From positions 25,977,854-26,041,853 of the forward strand of contig CM046349.1 of assembly GCA_025403435.1 (NCBI GenBank): a stretch of DNA of 64,000 nt, read 5' to 3'. How positions within the stretch are numbered: the stretch's first letter is position 1; every line of letters starts with the position of its first letter. The notes beneath the pieces are model-generated. The model ran no database searches. It worked only from the letters and a program-made list of their open reading frames with translations, and was not told the DNA's origin. The position numbers and the translations under genes are program-made. The stretch comes from Artocarpus heterophyllus. Taxonomy: Eukaryota; Streptophyta; Magnoliopsida; Rosales; Moraceae. Below, piece by piece: positions 24,024 through 35,263 of this stretch.

Positions 24024-26577
24024 TGTGATGCCCTGTCTTTTTGTGCCGTCACTTAACTTTCTTAAATATCATTATCTTAATTTATTTCTAACTCACTTAG
24101 TAAGAAATTACTGGAAATGTTTTCTCTTTTAATATCTTTTAAAATGTTCTTAAAAGCTTTTGTGACTTCTGACGCAACTTAAGTTGAGAAATTGGTCAAC
24201 ACTTGACTTTAAAACCATTCCAAATCATTTCTTAAAACTTAATAAGAAATATTAACTAAATCATAGATTAAAATTTAACTTTATAATTATATAAAATATT
24301 TTGTAAATATATCTTAAAACTTTGAAAACATTTCTTAAAACTTTGACTTTCTTGAACTTTGAAAACACTATATCAAATAGTGAGACAACCTTTTCTTCGA
24401 GTAGCGAAGCATACTGCAGTGGTATCTATACCCAAATCTTTGTATCTATCCTCCGCAGCACGAAGCTCTTCAAACTAGTCCTATCGGTCACCCTTAGGAA
24501 TACCTACAACATGAAGGAACTTTTAATGAGATTTTACTCAGTAAGTTCAAATGTGATCTTACAAATCATTAAAAAAAATACTTTAAAAGCTTTTCTCGTA
24601 AAAAGCTTTTTCTTAAAACGTTTTTCATAAACATTTTTCATAAAACATTTTTGAAACTTTTTTTTCATAAACCTTTTTCATAAAACATTTCTTAAACATT
24701 TTTCTTAAAATGTCCTTCATAAACCTTTTCTTTTAAACGTAAATTTTTTTTCATAAGCATTTAATGTAAAACATTTCTCAGAATGTTTTTTATAACATAT
24801 AAACATTTTATAACAAGGAATATAGGCAAAATCAAAAAGCACGATTCCATTTATGCTCAATTATGAACTTTCAATAATGAGCATCCTATAAACATTCATT
24901 TCTTACTCTAACTTTTTATCTTTGTTCCTTAACTTTCCTTATCTTATAAACTTTAGTGTTCGTACCAATATCATTTATCACGAGATCATAAACATGATGC
25001 TTTCCTTGTAGAAGACTTGAGACTATCGGACACTGAGGCCAAGTACCTCACATCTAGGAGGTCAAAACTTTAACTTTACTTGTGTATTTGTGTACCTCAC
25101 ATTAAGGAGGCTGGTATGACACTTTCTTTTTATCTTTACTTTACCTTCTTATTAACTTTAGTGAGCATAACAAATGCTTACACATTTTAGTGCTATAACT
25201 TAGCATTTAAACATTTAGCATGACATTTGCAAACATGTTGCATAACATGACTTAAACTTTAAATCATATTGCATAACACATGCAATGCTACTTTAAATAT
25301 ATTGAAAATCATAACTTAAAGTTTTAAAAATGTTATGCATATCAAATGCAAATATACTTTAAACATAACAATTGCAAATTCATTGTAAATCTTGTTTTGA
25401 ACTTTAAACTTTGTGCATATCACTTGCAAACATACAACATATTCAAAACATTTGAAATTCATTTGCTTCATGCTGTACATGAGGTTTGAAACTTACCTGG
25501 ACTAAGTTCTAGCATTCCCTATTCTGTTCCTTTTCCTTTGGTTAGTCGGCTTCTGTCTCTTAACCTCCCATGATGTTAGTTCTTCCTTTTGATACCTGTA
25601 AGCATCTCAAAACCCCTTGAAAACTCTTGAATCCTCATCTTCTTCACTTGTTCTTATTTCCTTACATGATTTAAAGCTTGGGATTCATCAAAATTTCTTG
25701 AGAGAGAAATGCCTAAAGGTCATTTTTTGTGGAGAACAAAAATGGATCACTTTGGTTCCTTAATCAAGTGAATAAGACTTGATTTTTATAAATTTTGACG
25801 TCTCATCATCATCATCATCACTTAACATCATTTGCAATTTAAAAGTTTGCTTAGCTTGGCATTATTTGATTTGGCCACCTTAAGGGGTGTGGTGGCAATT
25901 TTTCCACCTTAAAGGTGGCACTTAGGTGGGTCCCACATTAGTTTTTATACACTCTAAATTTATACTAACAATATTTTTTCCTATACCATCGGTATTCTTT
26001 CTCATAAATTCATGAGGTCCCACAACCTCCCATTCTTATTTACACTCACCATATAATGTAATTCCTATACTGCTTTACTTTATACATTTTAAATTTATCT
26101 AACAGTATTTTTCTTATGCTGCCAGAATATTCTCTATGTTGTTATGAGCTTGGACAACATTTGTTACTCATTCATGTCCTCCAAACAATATTATTCTTAT
26201 ACTATTTTAACTTTAAATAGTCAAATTTTCATACTGCTTAACCTGAAACAGTCTAATTCTTACACTGCATTACTTTTGCATTGTAATTTACATACTACAA
26301 AACTTTATCGGTGTACCTTCTTACACTGTATTATTTTAATACTGTATAATTTTTCTTAAACTATAATCTTTTCTTAACATTTGTTGCAATACATTTTGAA
26401 ACAATTAAGCTTTACAGCTTAGTTTCATATATCTCCTTTCTTGTATAAGACTATGGCATGATTTTTACCCTTAAAAATCCTGTTTTTGCTTTTATGGACT
26501 TTATCATGAAAATTAGATTAAACAATAATCCCTAATTTATTGCATTTCTAATGTACTAGAAATACTTGGGTGTCATA
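24024..26577 (-). repeat. 3' LTR of the non-autonomous gypsy-like element
   Basis: This is the left LTR on the plus strand and the downstream one for the minus-strand element. It contains a block near 24600-24800 of alternating AAACATTTTT and TTTTCATAAA units and a block near 25930-26370 of repeated TACTG/CAGTATAA phrases. Both are shared with the right LTR and with the solo LTR of 6886-23225. Confidence 0.9.
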
Positions 26578-27719
26578 ATCTACCCTATTTAAAAATTTTT
26601 GTCCTTGAAAATTAGAACCTTCAAGGGTGGTTCATTTTCTTATCCTCTTCCTACTTCCACATTGCTACCTCTACTTTATGTTTTTATCATAAAAACCTTG
26701 ACAAGAGGTATGCTCTTATTTCTTATCATTCTTTTCGTTCTTAATATACTTTCCTTTATCATTACTTTCTTAATAAATACTAAGCATCCCACTTGGAATT
26801 TCATAAACTTTCATCATTTCATTGATATGTTTCTTTGAATTATAAAACCATATTTCTGCTGCGCAACTCTGATCTTTCAACGTTTAAGTGTAGTTTCCAT
26901 TCATTTAAAGGTTTAGCATTCTGTCAATGAATGCTATTCTTGAAAATAAGGTTTATATTTATCCAAATCGCATCATGACTATGAAAAGATTAGGGTCATC
27001 TGTCCATAAATCTATAATTTTTGGGTCTTATATCCATTCTAATATTACATTTTTCTATAATTCTCTCATTACGTATAAATCTCCAACTTTTATCCTCCAA
27101 CTCGTGAGGTTTTTGCCAGCAGATTTGGTATCGTTGTCTTGATCGTGATTCACATCCGGGCAATTACGAGCTCATTAGCATGTCTCAGCTTAGCTATGGA
27201 ATGCTTAAGATTCAAAGGTTTGCATAGTTAGTCATCTAACGTCTAGTTGCCCTCGGCACTCTTATTCTATAGAGCACCAAAAATCACTTTCAAACTTATA
27301 TTATTCTATTGTCTTGATTTGTTTTTCCTCCTTATATGTGTAGCCAATACCGAATAACTCTAACAAAGTAAGATTTGCTCAAATGGACAACACCGTTGGG
27401 TGCCAGAACATCATAACGTGTCATGAGCTCATCTTCTTGATTTTTAAGCCGTCGGCCATCTGTTGACCATCTTTGACCATGTTTGATAATCATTGACTTA
27501 ACATTGCTAATAGATGACGGAAACATTACATTCATCCTTTGAGCTTTGCCTTTTTGTTGCTCATTTGGAAGTGCCAATATCAAAGGCTATACACTCGATA
27601 TAAGCACGTAATCGTTAAATCCTAACTTTTCTTCCTACTTAAGTTAACTTACTTGAGGTGTAGTGTGGTAGACATTTGACAGTCCAAGAAAGATGGCAAG
27701 ATACCGCTTTGATACCACC
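26578..27719 (-). other. Short non-coding interior of the LARD-like element
   Basis: The interior is 1,142 bp with no recognisable domain on either strand. The 79- and 71-codon plus-strand ORFs and the 83-codon minus-strand ORF are unlike any family I know. On the minus strand, the bases next to the left LTR read AAATTTTTAAATAGGGTAGAT, an A/G-rich stretch at the place of the polypurine tract, directly before the LTR start. Confidence 0.7.
27705..27716 (-). other. Primer-binding site (initiator Met tRNA type)
   Basis: The plus strand reads GCTTTGATACCA, the reverse complement of TGGTATCAAAGC. This is one base off the TGGTATCAGAGC commonly used by plant retroelements primed by initiator methionine tRNA. 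It lies three bases from the LTR edge. Confidence 0.85.
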
Positions 27720-30302
27720 TATGACACCCCGCCTTTTCGGGCCACCATTTAACTTTCTTAAGCATCATTATCTTAATTTATTTCTTACTTACTTAGTAAG
27801 AAATTACTAGAAATTTTTTTTTTCTTTTAACATTCTTTAAAACGTTCTTAAAAGCTGTTACGACTTTTGACGCAACTTAAGTTGAGACATTGCTCAACAC
27901 TTGACTTTAAAACCATTCCAAATCATTTCTTAAAACTTAATAAGAAATATTAACTGAATCATAGCTTAAAGTTTTACTTTATAATTATATAAAAAAATTT
28001 ATAAATATATCTTAAAACTTTGACTACTTTAAAACTTTGAAAAAACTATATCAAATATTGAGAAAACCTTTTCTTTAAGTAGCGGAAACATACTGTAGTG
28101 GTATCTATACCCAAATCTTCGCATCTATCCTCCGCAGTACCAAGCTCTTCAAATTAGTACTACCAATCACCCTTAAGACTACCTATTCGCATTTGTCCTC
28201 CGCAGCACTAAGCTCTTCAAACTAGTCCTATTGGTCACCCTTTAGACTACCTACAGCATGAAGGAACTTTTAATGAGCTTTCACTCAGTAAGTTTAAATG
28301 TGATCTCACAAATCATTAAAAAAATGCTTTAAAAGCTTTTCTTGTAAAAACATTTCTCTTAAAATGTTTTTCATAAAACATTTTTGAAATGTTTTTTTTC
28401 ATAAATGTTTTTTATAAAACATTTCTTAAATGTTTTTCTTAAAACATCCTTCATAAACCTTTTCTTGTAAACATAAAAATGTTTTTCATAAACATTTAAC
28501 GTAAAACATTTCTCAGAATATTTTTTACAACATACAAACATTTCCTAACAAGGAATATAGGCAAAATCAAAATGCATGATTCCATTTATGCTATATTATG
28601 AACTTTCAATAATGAGCATCCTATAAGCATTCATTTCTTACTTTAACTTTTTATCTTTGTTCCTTAACTTTCCTTATTTTATAAACTTTAGTATTCGTAC
28701 CAATATCATTAATCATGAGATCATATGCATGATGCTTCCTTTGTGGAAGACTTGAGACCATCAAACGCCGAAGCCATGTACCTCACATCTAGGAGATCAA
28801 AACTTTAACTTTACTTGTGTACCTCACATCGAGGAGGTTGGTATGACACTTCCTTTTTTATCTTTACTTTACCTTCTTATTAACTTTAGTGAGCATAACA
28901 AATGCTTACACATTTTAGTGCTATAACTTAGCATTAAAACATTTAGCATGGCATTTGCAAACATGTTGCATAACATGACTTATACTTTAAATCATATTGC
29001 ATAACACATGCAATGCTACTTTAAATACATTGAAAATTATAACTTAAACTTTTAAAAACGTTATGCATATCAAATGCAAATATACTTTAAACATAACAAT
29101 TGCAAATTCATTGCAAATCTTGTTTTGAACTTTAAACTTTGTGCATATCATTTGCAAACATGCAACATATTCAAAACATTTGCAATTCATTTGCTTCACG
29201 CTGTAGGTGAGGTTTGAAACTTACCTAGATTAAGTTCTAGCATTCCCTATTCCGTTCCTTTTCTTTTGGTTAGTCGGCTTCTGTGTCCTAACCTCCCAAG
29301 ATGTTAGTCGTTCCTTTTGATACTTGTAAGCATCTCAAAACCACTTGAAAACTCTTGAATCCTCATCTTCTTTACTTGTTCTTGTTTTCTTACATGATTG
29401 GAGCTTGGAATTCATCAAAATTTCTTTAGAGAGAAATGCCTAAAGGGGACTTTTTTGTGGAGAACAAAAATGGAACACTTTGGTTCCTTAATCAATTGAA
29501 TAAGACTTTATTTTTATAAACTTTTGACGACTCGTCATCATTATCATCACTTAACATCATTTGTAATTAAAAAGTTAGCTTAACTTGGCATTATTTGATT
29601 TGGCCACCTCAAGGGGTGTGGTGGCAATTTTTCCACCTTAAAGGTGGCACTTAGGTGGGTCCCACATTAGTTTACATAGTCTAAATTTATACTGACAGTA
29701 TTTTTTCCTATACCGTTGGTATTCTTTTTCATACAATTCATGAGGTCCCACAACCTCCCATTTTTATTGACACCCACCACATAATGTAATTCCCATACTG
29801 TTTAACTTTATACATTTAAATTTATACTAACAGTATTTTTTTATATTGTCAGAATATTCTCTATACTGTTACGAGCTTGTACAGCATTCCTTACTCATTC
29901 ATGTCCTCTAAATAGTACTATTTTTATACTGTTTTAACTTTAAACAGTCCAATTTCTATGCTACTTAACCTTAAACAGTCTAATTCATACACTGTATTAC
30001 TTTTGTAGTGTAATTTTTATACTACATAACTTTATCAGTGTACTTTCTTATACTGCATTATTCTAATAGTATATAATTTTTTTAAACTGTATTATTGTCT
30101 TAACATTTGTTGCAATATATTCTTAACAATTAAGCTTTCTAGCTTATTTTCATATCACTTCTTTCTCGTATAAGACTATGACATGATTTTTACTCTTAAA
30201 AATCACATTTTTGCTTTTATAGACTTTATCATGAAAATTGGATTAAACAATAATCCTTAAGTTATTGCATTTCTAATGTACTAGAAATGTTCAGGTGTCA
30301 CA
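27720..30302 (-). repeat. 5' LTR of the non-autonomous gypsy-like element
   Basis: This is the right LTR on the plus strand and the upstream one for the minus-strand element, next to the primer-binding site. It starts TATGACACCCC and ends GGTGTCACA on the plus strand. It has a small extra duplication near 28180-28250 (a second copy of the cgcatttgtcctccgcagca phrase) relative to the left LTR. Confidence 0.9.
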
Positions 30303-30392
30303 TTTTAAATGAAAAATAGAAAACAACAGAGAACAATATAAAACAAGCTCTTATATTCTCTCTCCTTTCATATTTCTCTCTCAAGCGAGTAG

Positions 30393-30423
30393 TTTTTTTT
30401 TTTTTTTTTTTTTTTTGGGGGGG
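30393..30423. repeat. T24 homopolymer followed by G7
   Basis: This is a run of 24 T and then 7 G. On the minus strand it reads C7 A24, lying about 110 bases beyond the stop of the minus-strand ORF at 30534-30851. It could be the poly(A) end of a retroposed sequence, or plain slippage. Confidence 0.9.
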
Positions 30424-30533
30424 AAATGCTAGTGCTACCCCTCCCTCCTATGACTGATGTCCCATGACTCCATTATGCTAGTCGTCGTGCCCCCGGTCTA
30501 ATAGGGTGGGAGGTGGTGTTCTAAGGAAGGTAT

Positions 30534-30851
30534 TCACTCTTCAACAAGAAAAAGGAAGTACGCTGCTAAAATACAAAAGAAGTAGACCAAAAGCATAGAA
30601 AAAAATAAAAATCCTAAGTACCACCGTTTAAGACTACTGGCAAAAGAGCCACCAAAGAAAGAAGTAGAGCCTGAATAATGCATGATGTAGTTAAAGTGTT
30701 GCTCAAATAGCGAGGCATAATTAACCCCAATTCGCCACCACCCATCATTGCCAAAATACTGCATTGTCACCACTTCATGAATCCCACTACCATGCAGATC
30801 AAAATTTTGACCGCTAGATATTAGATGTATCAATAACAACGCTCCGAACAA
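30534..30851 (-). CDS. Unrecognised 105-codon ORF with a C-terminal membrane segment
   Basis: I do not recognise the protein. It begins MFGALLLIHLISSGQNF, has a central region with several aromatic residues (NDGWWRIGVNYASLFEQHFN) and ends in a strongly hydrophobic stretch of about 25 residues (WYLGFLFFSMLLVYFFCIL...) that could span a membrane. A second short minus-strand frame just upstream (about 30945-30835), starting MLDNELFGGGDGVGCEASME, overlaps its start in another frame, so a frameshifted longer gene is possible. There is no clear promoter. It is more protein-like than its surroundings, but a chance ORF is the main alternative. Confidence 0.2.
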   Translation of the reverse strand: MFGALLLIHLISSGQNFDLHGSGIHEVVTMQYFGNDGWWRIGVNYASLFEQHFNYIMHYSGSTSFFGGSFASSLKRWYLGFLFFSMLLVYFFCILAAYFLFLVEE

Positions 30852-32249
30852 TGGCCACCAACCTCCATCTCATCTTCAAGCCGCTCCATGGAAGCTTCAC
30901 ACCCCACACCATCTCCACCACCAAAAAGTTCATTGTCCAACATATAATTCACATTTAAATGGTAATTATTTATAATTATAAGTGCTTTTTTAAAATAATT
31001 TGACTAGCCAGAGGAAAATGATTAGGAATTATACAAAACATGCATAAGAAAGCAACAGAAATGATAATGGAAGAGGAACTGAGGTGGAGATGGTATTAAT
31101 GAAAGGCAAAATGATGAAACTAGCATTATGTACTTGTTATGAACACTAACATTTTTGTTTTCCTCAAAAATAACATTCACGTAACTAAACTTTTTAGAGC
31201 ATACATATATATATACACACACATACATATACATACTAGTGAGAAGTACGTGTCTTTATTTTTTATACTTTTATGACTAAGATATAGATTTAAAAAAAAT
31301 AAAAGCCGATTAGATGAGGAGAAGTCTAATTAGGTTCATTTGAAGATGTAAGATTTGAGAATTAAAAAAAAAGATCAAAATATATATTTCAATCAAAACA
31401 TGTATGGTGTTTGGATAGTTGGGTTGAATTATCAGTTTGAATTAAAAAATACTATAGTAATTTAAATTTTATGGAAGAAAACTATAAGGCGATTTAAAGT
31501 ATATAACTTCAAACCAAATTACCAAAAGCATGCTTAATGTTTGTGTGAGAGAGAAAGTATGGATACACATGGATAATATTTTGTTTTAAATAAAATAATT
31601 AATCATAGAGAGAATTAATAAAGAATTATATTGAGAAAATAACAATTAATCAAACCACATTAAAAAATTTATTTGATGAGTAGAGACAAATGTGAGAGAA
31701 ATTATTTCAATGAGGTAAATTAGATGAATGATATTTATAAGACAAATAGTAGGTAAAGTGCCACTAAGAAAAAAATATATAAATAGGGAAATATTTGAAA
31801 CCAAAACGACAAAATAAAGAGAAGCTGAAATAAGAAGAAACATGAACGAAAGTTTGCATTCATTCTTGATAAAACAATATTTTGGGGTATGTAAAAGAAT
31901 ATGAAATAGAGAAAAATTAGAAGAAAAAAGTATTTTAATGATACACATTAAAAAAATTAAGAAGCAAATTTTGAAAATATACAAGATATTATATAGTCGG
32001 AGAAAAGGCAACAAAAAAATTTAAAAAAGAAGAAAAGAAAAAGGATAAAAGGAAAAGACCATAAGAAACCAAAAAAATAAAAAAAAATTAAAAAAAAGGT
32101 GAGCGAATGGGGACACGCGTCCATCCTATGCTTTTATACGTTTTTTTTTTTTCTTTTTTCTTTTGCTGGAAACCACTTATTTTTACGATCTTTTCTTTGA
32201 TAAGAACTGATTATGAATTTTGCATCAAAAATTTAACATATCGATTTCG

Positions 32250-32280
<31 letters not shown>

Positions 32281-32283
32281 CGC
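32250..32283. repeat. (TA)13 microsatellite followed by (GC)4
   Basis: A TA run (32250-32275) passes directly into GCGCGCGC. Alternating purine-pyrimidine DNA of this kind is prone to cruciform or Z-DNA formation. Confidence 0.9.
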
Positions 32284-32503
32284 ATAAACAGATATATAAT
32301 AACATGATAAAAAGAATCAAGTTTGGGAAAAAGACGGCAATAAACTAAAGTCCCCGTGAGTTAAAGAATGCCTGTCGATTGGTTGTCTTAAATGAATTAG
32401 TAGAATGCTGGTAGGATATGAGAAATTTATACCGTTGAATCTCATTAAAATTAATCATATTAAATTAATAAGAGTATGATAATTTATCTGATAAGAATTA
32501 AAT

Positions 32504-32560
32504 GGTTTAAGATTATCCTACAAACAAGGAGATGACGTATTTGTAGGATAATCCTAAACC
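32504..32560. repeat. 21-bp inverted repeat with 15-nt loop
   Basis: The left arm (32504-32524) starts GGTTTAAGATTATCC and the right arm (32540-32560) is its reverse complement with one mismatch. Part of the right arm (CGTATTTGTAGGAT) is repeated near 32640-32653, followed again near 32700 by a CGAAAAGGAAAT phrase that also follows the first copy. A ~100-bp direct repeat may therefore overlap the hairpin. It could be a fold-back MITE end or a transcript hairpin. Confidence 0.75.
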
Positions 32561-33353
32561 GCTATGGTAACATGCGACATGCGAAAAGGAAATATATATA
32601 CTTAAAATTCTCCTACATTAAAATTCTAGGAATGCATATACGTATTTGTAGGATTATGTTACCTTAAAATTCTCCTATACTCGCCATGGTGACACGCGAA
32701 AAGGAAATGCAAAGGTGATGTTCACATATGTTGACTAATGATATTAATACCACTCCACGCACAGTACCTCTCTCTTTTTGCCCTGTGCTTTTTCAAGGAA
32801 GTGTTGACAAATTAAATTCATATACTTAAATACCACTCCTAATCATAGTGCGTATTATATTTATATGATCATACTGCGAACCCACAATTACTAGTAGCAA
32901 GCCTATTAAGATTTTCCCTCACATGAGCAAATCCTATCAATTATAATACTATCGCCTTTCCTTCTAATTTCTTTATATCCATCGCTTGCTACACCTTTAC
33001 ACTTCTTATCATGCATGGAGAGAAAGCGAGGTGTAAAATTGAAGCAAAGGCAAACAATTCTATAAATAGAAATATGTGTGATGGTGGGGTATTATTGTTT
33101 TTGTGAGTCTCCTTGACTACTCTTTTGGTGCATGACATGAAACGGGGTCTACTCCTTCGGCCCATCTTTTCCACCCAAAAAGAAATGAAACACCTTTTTC
33201 TTTCTTTTTTTCCCCCTCTTTTTTTTTTTTTTTGGTTCCTAAGATGAATATGGGGCTGGAAACGGGAAGAAAAAAGGGATCTTCATTTCAGCCAACTTTT
33301 TTTTTCTTTTTTCCGCAAAATCACGCAAATAAGACCTATTGATATGTGAAAAT

Positions 33354-33371
33354 GGATCAGTCGACTGATCC
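33354..33371. repeat. Perfect 18-bp palindrome
   Basis: GGATCAGTCGACTGATCC is its own reverse complement. It lies about 190 bp upstream of a leader-like region with TATA-like and CT/GA tracts. It could be a dimeric transcription-factor site, but I know no factor for it. Confidence 0.6.
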
Positions 33372-33636
33372 CGACAAGGGTGGGGTCCTACTGTTTTCTC
33401 CAAAATCATAATTTACCCTAATTTTATATGCTTCTTTCTATCTTTGATCAATTCAAGAAAGGAATGAAAAGAAAAAAGAGAAATTTGAGAGGGAAAAAGC
33501 AAACATTATTTAAGGGCTTCTCCATCATCATTACTTTTATATCTAGGGAGACAAGAAGACACCAAGTGAGTCTGTGTAGCCATTGACTCCTCCTTCAGGC
33601 TCTCCCATCATAAGCTCCTTAATTATAAATCTACAT

Positions 33637-33694
33637 AATATATATATATATATATATCTCTGTGTGTGTGTGTGAGATCAAGAGGGGGGGTGGG

Positions 33695-33725
<31 letters not shown>
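33637..33725. repeat. Compound microsatellite (AT)n-(TG)7-G-rich-(GA)n
   Basis: The order is AT repeats (33637-33657), TG repeats (33661-33674), a G-rich link and about 13 GA repeats (33699-33725). GA tracts are common in plant 5' leaders. Here the tract follows a TTATATC box near 33538-33544 and precedes short ATG-started frames, for example a 16-codon frame at about 33740. Confidence 0.85.
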
Positions 33726-35081
33726 GCAACTTTAAAAATTATGTTTTTAAGCCTTGGATGCTTTCAAGATATGAACTGCCTTTTTGGGTAAAAATGTCAA
33801 CCTTGTGAAATCTAAAAGTCAATTGCTTTTCTCACCCATTAATTTCTCTCTCAATAGCTATTGGATTCTTCTGAGTGAAGGGATGGAGGTGGGAAACATT
33901 ATCAATTGTTACCAAAAGGGATGGTTGGTGCTGGTCGACCCTATGCATAATTAACCACAAAACAAAAGTGAATTTCAAGGGTTTAGAACCTAGCACTTAG
34001 CGCCTCAGGCGTTTGAAACTTGACACAACAACTTTTCATTGTATTTTAAATAAAGCGGGTTTAATTGATATATAATTAGAATCTATGCATTTAGGGAAAA
34101 AATCTTTTAAATAACCCGATAGAGCTAGGTAGATCATCGTTGATGCACTTTTCATGTTGCCTTAACTTAAGACCTCCTTGGTCCTCATACCCTAACAAAT
34201 TGTAGTGCCACTTGGCAGATAGTGGACGAAAAGCATGTAGGTTGGGTTCGTAATATCCCTGCATATGGAATAATGATCTTTTCTGATTTGTATGCTAGAA
34301 GCTTGAAAATATATGACCAACATATACACATATTTGGCATATCTATATAACATTATATGTACACTACTACCATACTAGGTTCAAGGTTCATATAAAGGGC
34401 GTATCCTTTCAAATTATCGATGACCATTCTTTCTTCTTGCATGAATGGTTGACCACTATGTCTATTCAATATACTGGGTTTTTTTTTTATTTGTTTTTTA
34501 AGCGGTTGTAATTGGTTTTAAGCTCTTAAGTCCACCATTATATAATAGCTTTCAGTACGGCTGGCTGCTTTCCTACATCATTGCGACTATAACTTAGATT
34601 CATTAATGTTCTCTCGCATAGTCAGTATAATAAATTATAATATACAATTAGTCATTTATGTTACAGTTTAACTAATATTTTCATTTCAGACAGATTAATT
34701 ACACCAGTTTCTACTATGTATATTTTGACTTTCTCCATTTCCTTCTCTAGCAGTTTCGAAAGAGATAATAATATCCCTCAAGAATTTTTAGTTCAGCAAT
34801 GTGGATGTTTTCCTTCCTAACACCATCCATGAATTTCAATATCTCCGTTTTGATTATTGTTGGTATTTGTTATTTTCATAACCTTCATAAACTCACAATT
34901 ACACACCACAAGTAAATCTTGTTGTTGTAACTGCTTTTGGCCTTTCTCATTTTGTGATTCTTAACGTAAAGGATGATCTTTGATCCAACATTTATAACAT
35001 TTTCCGTTGCATATATTGTAACATTGTTTGTGCTTTGTGTAATATTCAATTTACTTCAATGTAATAATAAATTTAATCCAC

Positions 35082-35263
35082 CATCATGTTACCATACTGC
35101 ATTCAACTTATTTAGTGTTATAAGACGGCATGAAAAATATAACCTATGCATACTGGGTGGTATGGCCTCCATCATCATATTACTATGTTACATTCAACTT
35201 ATTTAGTGTTATAAAACTGCACGAAAAATATAATGCATGCATACTAGATGGTAGACTATATTT
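35082..35263. repeat. 91-bp tandem duplication
   Basis: ATTCAACTTATTTAGTGTTATAA occurs at 35101 and again at 35192. Both copies continue with GCA(T/C)GAAAAATATAA and a GCATACT(G/A)G(G/A)TGGTA end. The units are about 35082-35172 and 35173-35263, with roughly 15% differences by eye. Confidence 0.75.

Larger units (their letters stand above)
24024..30302 (-). mobile_element. Non-autonomous gypsy-like LTR element (LARD-like), minus strand
   Basis: Two long direct repeats (24024-26577 and 27720-30302) surround a 1,142-bp interior. The flanks carry the perfect TSD TTTTA (24019-24023 and 30303-30307). In plus orientation the LTRs read TGTGATGCCC/TATGACACCCC ... GGTGTCATA/GGTGTCACA. A primer-binding-site match (reverse complement of TGGTATCAAAGC) lies at 27705-27716, directly beside the right LTR, so the element runs on the minus strand. 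No gag or pol domain is recognisable. Long LTRs with a short non-coding interior resemble large retrotransposon derivatives, which need proteins from an autonomous relative. The LTR copies differ by several percent by eye. Confidence 0.92.

Noticed and set aside
25801..25830. TCATCATCATCA run as a possible CRISPR-like or coding repeat
   Set aside because: It is a short trinucleotide microsatellite inside an LTR.
31646..32014. 122-codon minus-strand ORF rich in Phe, Ile and Leu
   Set aside because: It is produced by A-rich plus-strand DNA, has no domain and no recognisable start context.
33300..33960. A microRNA precursor near the 18-bp palindrome
   Set aside because: I compared the common plant miRNA sequences I know with this stretch and found none; the palindrome alone has no loop.
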